Source of the DNA: Pseudomonas moorei
GTDB taxonomy: Bacteria > Pseudomonadota > Gammaproteobacteria > Pseudomonadales > Pseudomonadaceae
Reading direction: 5' to 3'
Assembly (NCBI RefSeq): GCF_008801475.1
Contig: NZ_VZPP01000002.1
Span: 62,001 to 126,000, forward strand
DNA length: 64,000 nucleotides
A program made the translations under genes and the position numbers. Shown piece by piece: positions 45,277 to 54,290 of the stretch. Every line of letters begins with the position of its first letter. Position 1 is the stretch's first letter. Below the pieces are notes generated by a model. The model saw only the letters and a program-made list of their open reading frames with translations. It was not told the DNA's origin and ran no database searches.

Positions 45277-46131
45277 TTACGCGGCAATCGACAACTTGAG
45301 TTTGTTCATCGCGCTCTTCTCAAGCTGACGAATACGCTCGGCCGACACGTTGTACTTCTGCGCCAGGTCGTGCAGCGTGGCTTTTTCTTCTGCCAGCCAA
45401 CGCTGATAGAGGATGTCTCGACTGCGGTCGTCCAGCACTTCCAGCGCTTCGTGCAGGTTGTGATTGGAGTTGTCGCTCCAGTCGGCATCTTCCAGTTGAC
45501 GGGCCGGATCGTACCGGTGGTCTTCCAGGTAGTTGGCCGGCGACTGGAAAGCACTGTCGTCGTCAGCTTCAGCAGCCGGGTCGAAGGCCATGTCATGGCC
45601 GGTCAGGCGACTTTCCATCTCGCGCACTTCCCGCGGCTCTACGCCGAGGCTTTCCGCCACACGATGGACTTCCTCATTGTTCAACCAGGCCAGACGTTTC
45701 TTCTGGCTGCGCAGATTGAAGAACAGTTTGCGCTGGGCCTTGGTGGTCGCGACTTTCACGATACGCCAGTTGCGCAGGATAAATTCGTGGATTTCAGCCT
45801 TGATCCAGTGCACGGCAAAGGACACCAGGCGCACGCCCATTTCCGGGTTGAAGCGCTTCACGGCCTTCATCAGGCCGACGTTACCTTCCTGGATCAGGTC
45901 AGCCTGAGCCAGACCGTAGCCGGAATAGCTACGGGCGATATGTACGACAAAACGCAGGTGGGCGAGCACCATCTGCCGAGCCGCCTCAAGATCCTGCTCA
46001 TAATAGAGACTCTCGGCCAGTTCACGCTCCTGCTCCGGCGTCAGCAAAGGAATGCTGTTCACCGTGTGCACATAGGCCTCCAGGTTCGCACCCGGGACCA
46101 GAGCATATGCAGGCTGCAAAGAATTGGTCAT
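45277..46131 (-). CDS. rpoH: RNA polymerase heat-shock sigma factor RpoH
   Basis: 284-residue sigma-32 directing transcription of chaperone and protease genes. Region 2 is seen in [20 protein letters not shown], the RpoH box in [15 protein letters not shown], and the region 4 helix-turn-helix in [20 protein letters not shown]. The ATG at 46131 gives the PAO1 length and has GGAGG 11 nt upstream; a frame to 46203 overlaps the promoter. Downstream of ftsX with a 113 nt gap containing its own AlgU-type promoter. Confidence 0.97.
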   Translation of the reverse strand: MTNSLQPAYALVPGANLEAYVHTVNSIPLLTPEQERELAESLYYEQDLEAARQMVLAHLRFVVHIARSYSGYGLAQADLIQEGNVGLMKAVKRFNPEMGVRLVSFAVHWIKAEIHEFILRNWRIVKVATTKAQRKLFFNLRSQKKRLAWLNNEEVHRVAESLGVEPREVREMESRLTGHDMAFDPAAEADDDSAFQSPANYLEDHRYDPARQLEDADWSDNSNHNLHEALEVLDDRSRDILYQRWLAEEKATLHDLAQKYNVSAERIRQLEKSAMNKLKLSIAA

Positions 46132-46180
46132 ACGAAAAAACCTCCGACTTACAAAACTCGTGCAGTTAAGCACTGCGAAA

Positions 46181-46207
46181 ATTGACCGGAAACCGAAGAG
46201 CAAGTTC
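46181..46207 (-). promoter_or_regulatory. AlgU/RpoE-type promoter of rpoH
   Basis: On the minus strand GAACTT (46207-46202) and TCAAT (46185-46181) are spaced by exactly 16 nt, close to the sigma-22 consensus GAACTT-N16/17-TCTGA/TCAAA. The expected start site lies about 45 nt before the rpoH ATG. In P. aeruginosa rpoH is known to be partly transcribed by AlgU, which supports the call. Confidence 0.7.
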
Positions 46208-46244
46208 CCATAAAAGCTGAAAGGTCAATACGAGCAAAATGACA

Positions 46245-47267
46245 CTACTTAGGCGCAAGCTCCCTCAGGTGGCGTGCGACTGCAATCCATGCACCGATAT
46301 ACCCTAACAGCACCGCGCCAAGCAAGAGAGACAGACCGTCGGCAACCGGCACTCCGGCCAGCGCGAAATCACTGCCGTACAAACCGGCCAGCCCGACTAC
46401 CGCGTCATTCAGCCAGTTAAGGCCAAACGCCAATACACCCCAGGAAAAAATCCCCGCACCGAAGCCATAAAGCGCGCCCATATAGAGAAAGGGCCTGCGT
46501 ACATAGCTGTCAGTGCCGCCAACCAGTTTAATCACTTCTATCTCTGTGCGGCGGTTTTCAATATGAAGACGAATGGTATTGCCTATCACCAAAAGTAATG
46601 CAGAAACCAGAAGCACGGTCAGACCGAAAACAAAACGGTCGCCCAGCTTGAGAATGGCTGCCAGACGCTCCACCCAGACTAAATCAAGCTGCGCCTGCTG
46701 TACCTTCGGCAGCTCGGAAAGTTTTTGTCTTAATGCTTCAAGAGTCGGCTTATCGACTTCGTTCGGCGTCACCAGGACCACGCCGGGCAGCGGGTTTTCC
46801 GGCAACTCCTTGAGCGCGTCGCCCAGGCCAGACTGCTGCTGGAACTCTTCCAGCGCTTGATCCCGCCCAACGTATTCGGCATCGGCTACGCCCGGCATAG
46901 CCTTGATCCGCTCGCGCAGCGCCTCGCCTTCGGCCGGGCTGGCTTCGAGTTGCAGGTACAGGGAAATTTGCGCAGCTCGCTGCCAGGAACCACCCAGACG
47001 CTCAACGTTACTTAGCAAAAGTGACAGACCCATGGGCAAACTCAGGGCCACGGCCATCACCATGCAGGTGAAAAAACTGCCGATAGGCTGCTTGCCCAGA
47101 CGACGCAAGCTGTCGAGCAGACTGGCGCGATGGCTCTCGACCCAGGCACGGAACAGCGTGGCGAAGTCCGGGCCGTCATCGTCGTCGTGCTTTTTCTTGG
47201 TCGGTTGCGGATCGGCGGCCTTCGGGGCTACACGCTCGGAAACCTTTGGACTGCGAGTCGCACTCAT
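46245..47267 (-). CDS. ftsX: Cell division ABC transporter permease FtsX
   Basis: 340-residue inner-membrane subunit of FtsEX, which activates septal peptidoglycan hydrolases through EnvC-type partners. An N-terminal basic cytoplasmic tail leads into helix 1 (FFTCMVMAVALSLPMGLSLL), a large periplasmic loop with the PGVADAEYVGRDQALEEFQQ segment, then three helices in the C-terminal FtsX domain. Overlaps the ftsE stop by 4 nt (ATGA). Confidence 0.95.
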   Translation of the reverse strand: MSATRSPKVSERVAPKAADPQPTKKKHDDDDGPDFATLFRAWVESHRASLLDSLRRLGKQPIGSFFTCMVMAVALSLPMGLSLLLSNVERLGGSWQRAAQISLYLQLEASPAEGEALRERIKAMPGVADAEYVGRDQALEEFQQQSGLGDALKELPENPLPGVVLVTPNEVDKPTLEALRQKLSELPKVQQAQLDLVWVERLAAILKLGDRFVFGLTVLLVSALLLVIGNTIRLHIENRRTEIEVIKLVGGTDSYVRRPFLYMGALYGFGAGIFSWGVLAFGLNWLNDAVVGLAGLYGSDFALAGVPVADGLSLLLGAVLLGYIGAWIAVARHLRELAPK

Positions 47268-47935
47268 ACGCCGGCCTCCCCGTCGCCAATCAATCGACCG
47301 CGTTGCAGGGTCAGCATGCGATGGCGCATGCGCGCGATCAGGGCCAGGTCGTGACTGGCGATCAGCACGCTGGTGCCCAGACGGTTGATGTCTTCAAACA
47401 CACCCATGATTTCCGCCGCCAGACGCGGGTCGAGGTTACCGGTCGGTTCGTCCGCCAGCAGCAACGCCGGACGGTGGACGATGGCGCGGGCAATGCCGAC
47501 GCGCTGTTGCTGGCCGGTGGAGAGGTCGCCGGGGTACAGATCGGTCTTGTCCGACAGCGCTACACGCTCCAGGGCCGAATCCACGCGCTTGGCGATTTCC
47601 GCCTTGGACAGGCCAAGAATCTGCAACGGCAGCGCGACGTTGTTGAACACCGTGCGATCAAACAACAGCTGGTGGTTCTGGAACACCACGCCGATCTGTC
47701 GGCGCAAAAATGGAATCTGCGCGTTGCTGATGGTGCTCAGGTCCTGCCCGGCCAGCAGCAACTTGCCGCTGGTGGGACGTTCCATGGCCAGCAGCAACCG
47801 CAACAAAGTACTTTTACCGGCACCGGAATGGCCGGTTACAAACAAAAACTCACCGCGACGGACTCGAAAGCTCAGCTCATGCAAGCCGACGTGACCGTTC
47901 GGGTAGCGTTTACCGACCTGTTCGAAACGAATCAT
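47264..47935 (-). CDS. ftsE: Cell division ATP-binding protein FtsE
   Basis: 223-residue ABC ATPase partner of FtsX. Walker A TGHSGAGKSTLLR, signature LSTGQQQRVGIARA, Walker B ALLLADEPTG and switch His in VLIASHDLAL are intact. Start ATG 47935 overlaps the ftsY stop by 4 nt. The ftsY-ftsE-ftsX-rpoH order is conserved in Gammaproteobacteria. Confidence 0.97.
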   Translation of the reverse strand: MIRFEQVGKRYPNGHVGLHELSFRVRRGEFLFVTGHSGAGKSTLLRLLLAMERPTSGKLLLAGQDLSTISNAQIPFLRRQIGVVFQNHQLLFDRTVFNNVALPLQILGLSKAEIAKRVDSALERVALSDKTDLYPGDLSTGQQQRVGIARAIVHRPALLLADEPTGNLDPRLAAEIMGVFEDINRLGTSVLIASHDLALIARMRHRMLTLQRGRLIGDGEAGV

Positions 47936-49428
47936 GAACGCTCCCGCTCGGCAAACAGTGCCTGGACAAAGGGTTCAGCTTCAAAAGTGCGCAAATCGTC
48001 GATGCCTTCACCGACGCCGATATAGCGGATCGGCAGACCGAACTGCTTGGCCAGGGCAAAAATCACCCCGCCCTTGGCGGTTCCGTCGAGCTTGGTCAGT
48101 GCCAGGCCAGTCAGTTCGACGGTCTGGTTGAACTGTTTGGCCTGGTTGATGGCGTTCTGGCCGGTGCCGGCATCGAGCACCAGCAACACTTCGTGCGGTG
48201 CATCGGCGTCGAGCTTGCCGATCACCCGCCGAACTTTCTTCAGTTCTTCCATCAGGTTGTCTTTGGTGTGCAGACGACCGGCGGTGTCGGCGATCAGCAC
48301 ATCAATGCCACGGGCCTTGGCGGCCTGCACGGCGTCGAAGATAACCGAGGCCGAGTCGGCACCCGTGTGCTGGGCGATGACCGGAATCTTGTTGCGCTCA
48401 CCCCAGACCTGCAATTGTTCGACCGCTGCGGCACGGAAGGTGTCACCGGCAGCGAGCATGACTTTCTTGCCTTCCAGCTGCAGTTTCTTTGCCAGCTTGC
48501 CGATGGTGGTGGTCTTGCCGGCACCGTTGACGCCAACGACCAGAATCACGAACGGCTTGTTTTGCGAGGTGATTTTCAGCGGTTGCTCGACGGGCTTGAG
48601 CATGGCCGCGAGTTCGGCTTGCAGGGACTTGTACAAGGCATCGGAGTCAGCCAGCTCCTTGCGCGCAACCTTCTGGGTCAGGCGCTGAATGATCACCGAA
48701 GTGGCTTCGACGCCGACGTCGGCGGTCAGCAGACGGGTTTCGAGATCATCAAGCAGATCATCGTCGATGGCTTTCTTGCCCAGAAACAGGCTGGCCATGC
48801 CTTCGCCGATGCTGGCGCTGGTCTTGGACAGGCCCTGTTTGAGGCGGGCGAAGAAACCGGCCTTGGTTTCTTCGGTGCGAACAGGTTCAGCCGGCGGTTC
48901 GACCGGTGCAGCGACAACAGGTGCAGGTGCAGGTGCAGGTGCAGGTGCAGGTGCAGGTGCAGGTGCAGGTGCAGGTGCAGGTGCAGGCTCTGGCGCTTTG
49001 ACAACCGGTGCAACCGGTGGGACGAATACCGGCGCAGCCTCGACAACCGGCGCGGCAATAACCGGCTCGATCACTGGCGCACGAACCGGCTCATGAGCCA
49101 CAGGAGGCTGCGCAGGAATCGGCGGCGTCACGTGTGGCGCCTGCTCATCTTCAACCAGGGCCACCGGTTCTTCCGCCACCGGCAACGTCAGCCAGGGCTG
49201 AGCGACCGGGGTCCGGGGCAATTCGGCCGGAACTTCATCTACAGGTTCGGCAACCGGTTGCAGTACCGGCTCTGCGATTGGCGACACAACTGGCGCAGGC
49301 GCTGGCTCGGGCGTTGACTGTGGCTGTTCGACGACGGGTTCCTGCGGTTTTTTGCGCAGCCATCCGAACAGGCTTTTCTTTTCGCCAGCCGCAGCTGGGG
49401 TCTTCTTGTCGTCGTTGGAACCAAACAT
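47932..49428 (-). CDS. ftsY: Signal recognition particle receptor FtsY
   Basis: 498-residue SRP receptor GTPase that docks ribosome-SRP complexes at the membrane. Residues 1-185 form an acidic, Pro/Ala/Val-rich A domain with a run of Pro-Ala repeats; residues 190-498 form the NG domain with P-loop GVNGAGKTTTIGKLA, DTAGRLHTKDN and TKLDGTAKGGVIFAL. The A domain is long for the family and contains a hexanucleotide microsatellite at 48918-48987. First gene of ftsYEX. Confidence 0.96.
   Translation of the reverse strand: MFGSNDDKKTPAAAGEKKSLFGWLRKKPQEPVVEQPQSTPEPAPAPVVSPIAEPVLQPVAEPVDEVPAELPRTPVAQPWLTLPVAEEPVALVEDEQAPHVTPPIPAQPPVAHEPVRAPVIEPVIAAPVVEAAPVFVPPVAPVVKAPEPAPAPAPAPAPAPAPAPAPAPAPVVAAPVEPPAEPVRTEETKAGFFARLKQGLSKTSASIGEGMASLFLGKKAIDDDLLDDLETRLLTADVGVEATSVIIQRLTQKVARKELADSDALYKSLQAELAAMLKPVEQPLKITSQNKPFVILVVGVNGAGKTTTIGKLAKKLQLEGKKVMLAAGDTFRAAAVEQLQVWGERNKIPVIAQHTGADSASVIFDAVQAAKARGIDVLIADTAGRLHTKDNLMEELKKVRRVIGKLDADAPHEVLLVLDAGTGQNAINQAKQFNQTVELTGLALTKLDGTAKGGVIFALAKQFGLPIRYIGVGEGIDDLRTFEAEPFVQALFAERERS
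48918..48987. repeat. GGTGCA hexanucleotide tandem repeat in ftsY
   Basis: About 11.7 perfect copies of a 6 bp unit (AGGTGC on the plus strand; GCACCT on the minus strand) encode alternating Ala-Pro in the FtsY A domain. Copy-number change by slippage would keep the frame, since the unit is 6 nt. Flanking codons are less regular Pro/Ala/Val. Confidence 0.95.
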
Positions 49429-49772
49429 GGGGGACGGCTATCTCACGGTAGCGACGCGCCAACGGGCGCCCCGGCAAATAAATATTCGATGCAGAACAGA
49501 CTGTGATTCATCCAGCTTGTTCACGCGCAACATTTTGTCGAGGTGCTCAACGGCGCCTCAAGAAATCGACTTCTCATAGGACTAAAGCAGCAAAATCGGC
49601 GAAAAAGCGGAATTCAGTTGATAAATATCCACCTTCCGTCGTAAACCCAATCAACCTGATCAAGCATAAAGGCCTGATAGGCGTGGCCGCCGCTAAAACG
49701 GATCAGTATCCTAGCACCTCCTCGCCCGCCTAGGCTAAGACCAAGCGGACAGCCCCAAAGGTTTAAAAACGA
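49429..49772. other. Divergent promoter region ftsY / M16 peptidase gene (344 nt)
   Basis: The only gene-free stretch over 300 nt. It lies between the divergent ftsY and M16 peptidase genes, so it should hold both promoters. It is AT-richer than its surroundings in the middle (about 49480-49660). I see an inverted CCTAG-N15-CTAGG near 49710-49734 and a TATCCT at 49707, but no convincing -35/-10 pair, no small ORF with a good ribosome site and no RNA gene. Confidence 0.5.
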
Positions 49773-51128
49773 ATGAATGCTCTAGCCCGCCGCGCCGCAG
49801 GCCTGCTGCTCGGCACAGTTTGCCTGCCCCTTTCGGCCCTGGCTGCCGACCCGCAACCCACCCACGAATTCACCCTCGACAATGGCCTGAAGGTCGTCGT
49901 GCGCGAAGATCATCGCGCGCCGGTGGTGGTTTCACAGGTCTGGTACAAGGTCGGCTCCAGCTACGAGACTCCGGGTCAGACCGGGTTGTCCCACGCCCTG
50001 GAACACATGATGTTCAAGGGCAGCGAGAAAGTCGGTCCCGGCGAAGCCTCGCTGATCCTGCGTGACCTCGGCGCCGAAGAGAACGCCTTCACCAGCGACG
50101 ACTTCACCGCGTATTACCAGGTGCTGGCCCGCGATCGCCTGGGCGTGGCCTTCGAACTGGAAGCCGACCGCATGGCCAGCCTGCGCCTGCCGGCCGATGA
50201 GTTCGCCCGGGAAATCGAAGTCATTAAAGAAGAACGCCGCCTGCGCACCGACGACAAACCGATGTCCAAGGCCTACGAGCGCTTCAAGGCCATGGCCTAC
50301 CCGGCCAGCGGCTATCACACGCCCACCATCGGCTGGATGGCGGATCTTGACCGCATGAAGGTCGAAGAGCTGCGCCACTGGTATCAATCCTGGTACGTGC
50401 CGAACAACGCCACGCTGGTGGTGGTCGGCGATGTGACCCCGGACGAAGTCAAAGCCCTGGCCCAGCGTTACTTCGGGCCGATCGCCAGACGCGACGTGCC
50501 GCCGGCGAAGATTCCGCTGGAACTGGCCGAGCCCGGCGAGCGCCAGATCACCCTGCACGTGAAGACCCAATTGCCCAGCCTGATGCTGGCATTCAACGTA
50601 CCGAGCATTGCCACCGCCGAAGACAAACGCTCGGTGAACGCCTTGCGCCTGATTTCCGCCCTGCTCGACGGCGGCTACAGCGCTCGCATCCCGACCCAGT
50701 TGGAGCGTGGCGAAGAGCTGGTGTCCGGCGGCTCGTCGAGTTACGACGCCTACACCCGTGGCGACAGTCTGTTCACGCTGTCGGCAACCCCTAACAGTCA
50801 GAAAAACAAAACCATCGAACAGGCAGAAGCCGGTTTGTGGAAGCTGCTCGAACAACTTAAAACCACCGCCCCGTCCAGCGAAGAACTCGAGCGCGTGCGT
50901 GCGCAGGTCATCGCCGGTCTGGTTTACGAACGTGACTCGATCACCAGCCAGGCCTCTGCTATTGGTCAACTGGAAACCGTCGGCCTGTCCTGGAAAGTGA
51001 TGGACACCGAGCTCACCGACCTTGAAAGCGTGACACCGCAAGATATCCAGAAAGCCGCCAAGCTGTATTTCACCCGCGAACGTCTCAGCGTCGCCCATGT
51101 TCTGCCAGAGGAGACGACTCATGAGTGA
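49773..51128 (+). CDS. M16 family zinc peptidase (active subunit)
   Basis: 451-residue pitrilysin-type protease with a signal peptide (residues 1-25, ending LSALAADP), so probably periplasmic. The inverted zinc motif HXXEH is present as SHALEHMMFKGS, with the downstream Glu in EIEVIKEERRLRTDD. It overlaps the next M16 gene by 8 nt; such pairs form heterodimers in which one subunit cuts and the other helps substrate binding. Substrate unknown. Confidence 0.92.
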   Translation: MNALARRAAGLLLGTVCLPLSALAADPQPTHEFTLDNGLKVVVREDHRAPVVVSQVWYKVGSSYETPGQTGLSHALEHMMFKGSEKVGPGEASLILRDLGAEENAFTSDDFTAYYQVLARDRLGVAFELEADRMASLRLPADEFAREIEVIKEERRLRTDDKPMSKAYERFKAMAYPASGYHTPTIGWMADLDRMKVEELRHWYQSWYVPNNATLVVVGDVTPDEVKALAQRYFGPIARRDVPPAKIPLELAEPGERQITLHVKTQLPSLMLAFNVPSIATAEDKRSVNALRLISALLDGGYSARIPTQLERGEELVSGGSSSYDAYTRGDSLFTLSATPNSQKNKTIEQAEAGLWKLLEQLKTTAPSSEELERVRAQVIAGLVYERDSITSQASAIGQLETVGLSWKVMDTELTDLESVTPQDIQKAAKLYFTRERLSVAHVLPEETTHE

Positions 51129-52611
51129 GCGTAAAAAATCGCGCCTGGCCCTGCTGGGCCTGATCGCAGCCATGCTGATCGGCTCAGCCGCGTTCTATTT
51201 CTCCAAGACTGATGATTCCATTGCCAGCGAGGCACTGGACAAAGCCAGGGCCAGCCAGAAACTGCAATCGCTGACCGCGCTCAACGGCAAGGCACCGAGC
51301 CATCGCAAACTCGACATCCAGACCTGGCAAACAGCCGAAGGCGCCAAGGTGCTGTTTGTCGAAGCCCGTGAGCTGCCGATGTTCGACATGCGCCTGATCT
51401 TCGCCGCCGGCAGCAGCCAGGATGGCGATGCACCCGGTCTGGCGACCCTGACCAACGCCATGCTCAACGAAGGCGTCGCCGGCAAAGACGTCAGCGCGAT
51501 TGCCCAGGGCTTCGAAGGACTGGGCGCCGATTTCGGCAACGGTGCCTACAAAGACATGGCGGTCGCCTTCTTGCGCAGCCTCAGCGCCGCGGACAAACGC
51601 GAGCCAGCCTTGAAGCTGTTCGCCGAAGTCGTGGGCAAACCGACGTTCCCCGCTGATTCCTTTACCCGCATCAAGAACCAGTTGCTCGCCGGTTTCGAAT
51701 ACCAGAAACAGAATCCCGGCAAACTGGCCAGCGTCGAATTGATGAACCGCCTGTATGGCGATCACCCGTATGCGCATTCCAGCGACGGCACGGCGGACAC
51801 CATTCCGGCCATCACCCTGGAGCAACTGCGTGCGTTCCACCAGAAAGCCTACGCTGCCGGAAACGTAGTGATCGCACTGGTGGGTGACTTGTCCCGCACT
51901 GAAGCCGAAGCCATTGCAGCAAAGGTTTCCGCGGCCCTGCCCAAAGGCCCGGCCCTGCCGAAAATCGCGCAACCGGCCGAACCCAAGGCCAGCGTCAGCC
52001 ACATCGAGTTTCCGTCCAAGCAGACCAATCTGATGATCGCGCAACTGGGCATCGACCGTGACGATCCGGACTACGCGGCCCTGTCCATGGGTAACCAGAT
52101 CCTCGGCGGTGGCGGTTTCGGCACTCGCCTGATGAGCGAAGTCCGCGAAAAGCGTGGCCTGTCTTATGGCGTGTATTCGGGCTTCACCCCGATGCAGGCG
52201 CGCGGCCCGTTCATGATCAATCTGCAGACCCGCGCCGAAATGAGCGAAGGCACCCTGAAGCTGGTGCAGGACGTGCTGGCCGACTACCTTAAAACCGGCC
52301 CGACCGAAAAAGAACTCGACGACGCCAAGCGCGAACTGTCCGGCAGCTTCCCGCTGTCGACCGCCAGCAACGCCGACATTGTCGGCCAACTGGGCGCCAT
52401 CGGCTTCTATAACCTGCCGTTGAGTCATCTGGAGGACTTCATGCAACAGTCCCAGAACCTGACTGTCGAGCAAGTCCGGTCTGCACTGAACAAACACCTG
52501 AGCACGGACAAAATGGTCATCGTCAGCGCTGGCCCGACCGTGCCACAAAAGCCGTTACCGGCCCCTACTGATAAACCTGCCGAGCAACCGCTCGGGGTTC
52601 CGGAGCATTAA
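51121..52611 (+). CDS. M16 family peptidase-like protein (inactive partner)
   Basis: 496-residue M16-fold protein with an N-terminal membrane anchor or signal (LALLGLIAAMLIGSAAFYF). The zinc motif is lost: the matching position reads GLATLTNAMLNEGVAG instead of HXXEH. The C-terminal substrate-binding Arg/Tyr signature is kept in GGGGFGTRLMSEVREKRGLS. It is therefore the probable non-catalytic partner of the upstream protease. The ATG at 51121 overlaps that gene by 8 nt. rsmD follows with a 1 nt overlap. Confidence 0.92.
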   Translation: MSERKKSRLALLGLIAAMLIGSAAFYFSKTDDSIASEALDKARASQKLQSLTALNGKAPSHRKLDIQTWQTAEGAKVLFVEARELPMFDMRLIFAAGSSQDGDAPGLATLTNAMLNEGVAGKDVSAIAQGFEGLGADFGNGAYKDMAVAFLRSLSAADKREPALKLFAEVVGKPTFPADSFTRIKNQLLAGFEYQKQNPGKLASVELMNRLYGDHPYAHSSDGTADTIPAITLEQLRAFHQKAYAAGNVVIALVGDLSRTEAEAIAAKVSAALPKGPALPKIAQPAEPKASVSHIEFPSKQTNLMIAQLGIDRDDPDYAALSMGNQILGGGGFGTRLMSEVREKRGLSYGVYSGFTPMQARGPFMINLQTRAEMSEGTLKLVQDVLADYLKTGPTEKELDDAKRELSGSFPLSTASNADIVGQLGAIGFYNLPLSHLEDFMQQSQNLTVEQVRSALNKHLSTDKMVIVSAGPTVPQKPLPAPTDKPAEQPLGVPEH

Positions 52612-53225
52612 TGGCCACTTCCCGTCCTAAAAAACCGGTTCACAACGTGCATAACGGCGTGAACCAACTGCGCATCATCGGCGGCGAATGGCGCAGCCGA
52701 AAGCTGAGCTTCCCTGACGCTCCGGGCCTGCGCCCGACGCCGGACCGGGTGCGTGAAACCCTGTTCAACTGGCTGGCTCCCTACGTCCCCGGCGCCAAGG
52801 TGCTCGACCCGTTCACCGGCAGTGGCGCGCTGTTTCTCGAGGCTTTGTCCCGTGGTGCAGCCATGGGCCAGGCGCTGGACGCCAGCAGCTTGGCGGTATC
52901 CAGCCTCAAGGAGCATCTGGGTACGCTGCGCTGCACCACTGGCCAGGTGCAGACCGCCGACGCCCTGCGCTATCTGGAAACCCAGCCAGCGGTTGCCTAC
53001 GACCTGGTATTCCTCGACCCGCCGTTCAACCAAAACCTGTTACCCGCCGTTTGTACGTTGCTTGAAGAGCGTCAGTGGCTGGCAGACGACGCCTGGGTTT
53101 ATACCGAAAGCGAAACCGCACCCTCCACCTTGGGCCTGCCAGGCAACTGGCGTCTGCACCGGGAGCAAAAGTCCGGGCGGGTCTATTATTCGTTGTGGCA
53201 ACGTATGGCAGAGATTGCCGGCTAA
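52611..53225 (+). CDS. rsmD: 16S rRNA (guanine-966 N2)-methyltransferase RsmD
   Basis: 204-residue SAM enzyme that methylates G966 in the 30S subunit. Family start LRIIGGEWRSRKLSFPD, RPTPDRVRETLFNWL, SAM site VLDPFTGSGALFLEAL and catalytic motif VFLDPPFNQNLL. It begins at the last base of the preceding M16 gene. Confidence 0.96.
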   Translation: MATSRPKKPVHNVHNGVNQLRIIGGEWRSRKLSFPDAPGLRPTPDRVRETLFNWLAPYVPGAKVLDPFTGSGALFLEALSRGAAMGQALDASSLAVSSLKEHLGTLRCTTGQVQTADALRYLETQPAVAYDLVFLDPPFNQNLLPAVCTLLEERQWLADDAWVYTESETAPSTLGLPGNWRLHREQKSGRVYYSLWQRMAEIAG

Positions 53226-53288
53226 TCGATCGGCCTGAACAAGGTGCGTGCCTCCTTCAAGGCACGCGCCGATGCTTCGAGAACACTC

Positions 53289-54287
53289 GTGTCCCATCCG
53301 TCAGAACGCTTCATCCCGGCCTTCGGCCTCGGCAACCCGCACTTGCAAACCTTGTGGGGACCGCTGTGGCGCAAAACCACTCATCTTCAGCGTGAGCGTG
53401 AACGCCTGTGGCTTGAGGATGGCGACTTCCTCGACCTCGACTGGCACGGTCCGCACAGCATCGATGCGCCCCTGGTCCTGGTGTTGCACGGCCTGACAGG
53501 TTCGTCGAATTCGCCTTATGTGGCCGGGATACAAAAGGCGCTGGGCGATCGCGGCTGGGCCAGTGTCGCGCTGAACTGGCGCGGCTGCTCCGGCGAGCCC
53601 AATCTGCTGCCGCGCAGCTACCATTCCGGTGCCAGTGAAGACCTGGCCGAAACCATCAGGCACTTGCGCGCCAAACGCCCTCTCGCTCCGCTGTTTGCGG
53701 TCGGCTACTCCTTGGGCGGCAATGTGTTGCTTAAACACCTGGGCGAAACCGGCAGTGCCAGCGGCGTGCTCGGTGCGGTGGCGGTGTCAGTGCCGTTTCG
53801 CCTCGACCAATGTGCCGACCGCATCGGCCAGGGATTTTCCAAGGTCTATCAGGCGCATTTCATGCGCGAGATGCTGGCCTACATCAAGAACAAGCAACGG
53901 CAGTTCCAGCACGACGGGCGCGAAGACGGCCTGGCGGCAATCGCGGCGCTGGGCTCGCTGGAGAACATGCGCACGTTCTGGGATTTCGACGGCCGGGTGA
54001 CTGCACCGCTGAATGGTTTTGCCGATGCCGAGGACTACTATCGCCGCGCGTCGAGCCGCTACTTCCTCGGCGAAATCCGCACGCCAACCCTGATCATTCA
54101 GGCCGCCGACGACCCCTTCGTATTTCCCCACAGCCTGCCCCAAACTCAAGAGCTGTCGGCCTGCACGCATTTCGAGTTGCAGGCCAAAGGCGGGCATGTC
54201 GGATTTGTCGACGGCTCGTTCCGCCAACCGGGGTACTACCTGGAACGGCGCATCCCACAGTGGCTGGCCACCGTGGCCCGCGAGTAG
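53289..54287 (+). CDS. YheT-family alpha/beta hydrolase
   Basis: 332-residue hydrolase of the YheT/ABHD1-3 family. Substrate motif FIPAFGLGNPHLQTLWGP at the start, oxyanion region LVLHGLTGSSNSPY, nucleophile elbow VGYSLGGNVLLKHLGE (Ser) and the C-terminal KGGHVGFVDG (His). The physiological substrate is unknown. I chose the GTG at 53289, which gives the family start; an upstream GTG at 53244 would add 15 residues. Lies between rsmD and an AraC gene on the same strand. Confidence 0.88.
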   Translation: MSHPSERFIPAFGLGNPHLQTLWGPLWRKTTHLQRERERLWLEDGDFLDLDWHGPHSIDAPLVLVLHGLTGSSNSPYVAGIQKALGDRGWASVALNWRGCSGEPNLLPRSYHSGASEDLAETIRHLRAKRPLAPLFAVGYSLGGNVLLKHLGETGSASGVLGAVAVSVPFRLDQCADRIGQGFSKVYQAHFMREMLAYIKNKQRQFQHDGREDGLAAIAALGSLENMRTFWDFDGRVTAPLNGFADAEDYYRRASSRYFLGEIRTPTLIIQAADDPFVFPHSLPQTQELSACTHFELQAKGGHVGFVDGSFRQPGYYLERRIPQWLATVARE

Positions 54288-54290
54288 ACC

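Noticed and set aside
48689..49096. ORFs of Gly-Ala or His-Leu repeats over the ftsY microsatellite
   Set aside because: They are other-frame readings of the hexanucleotide repeat in ftsY, without start signals.
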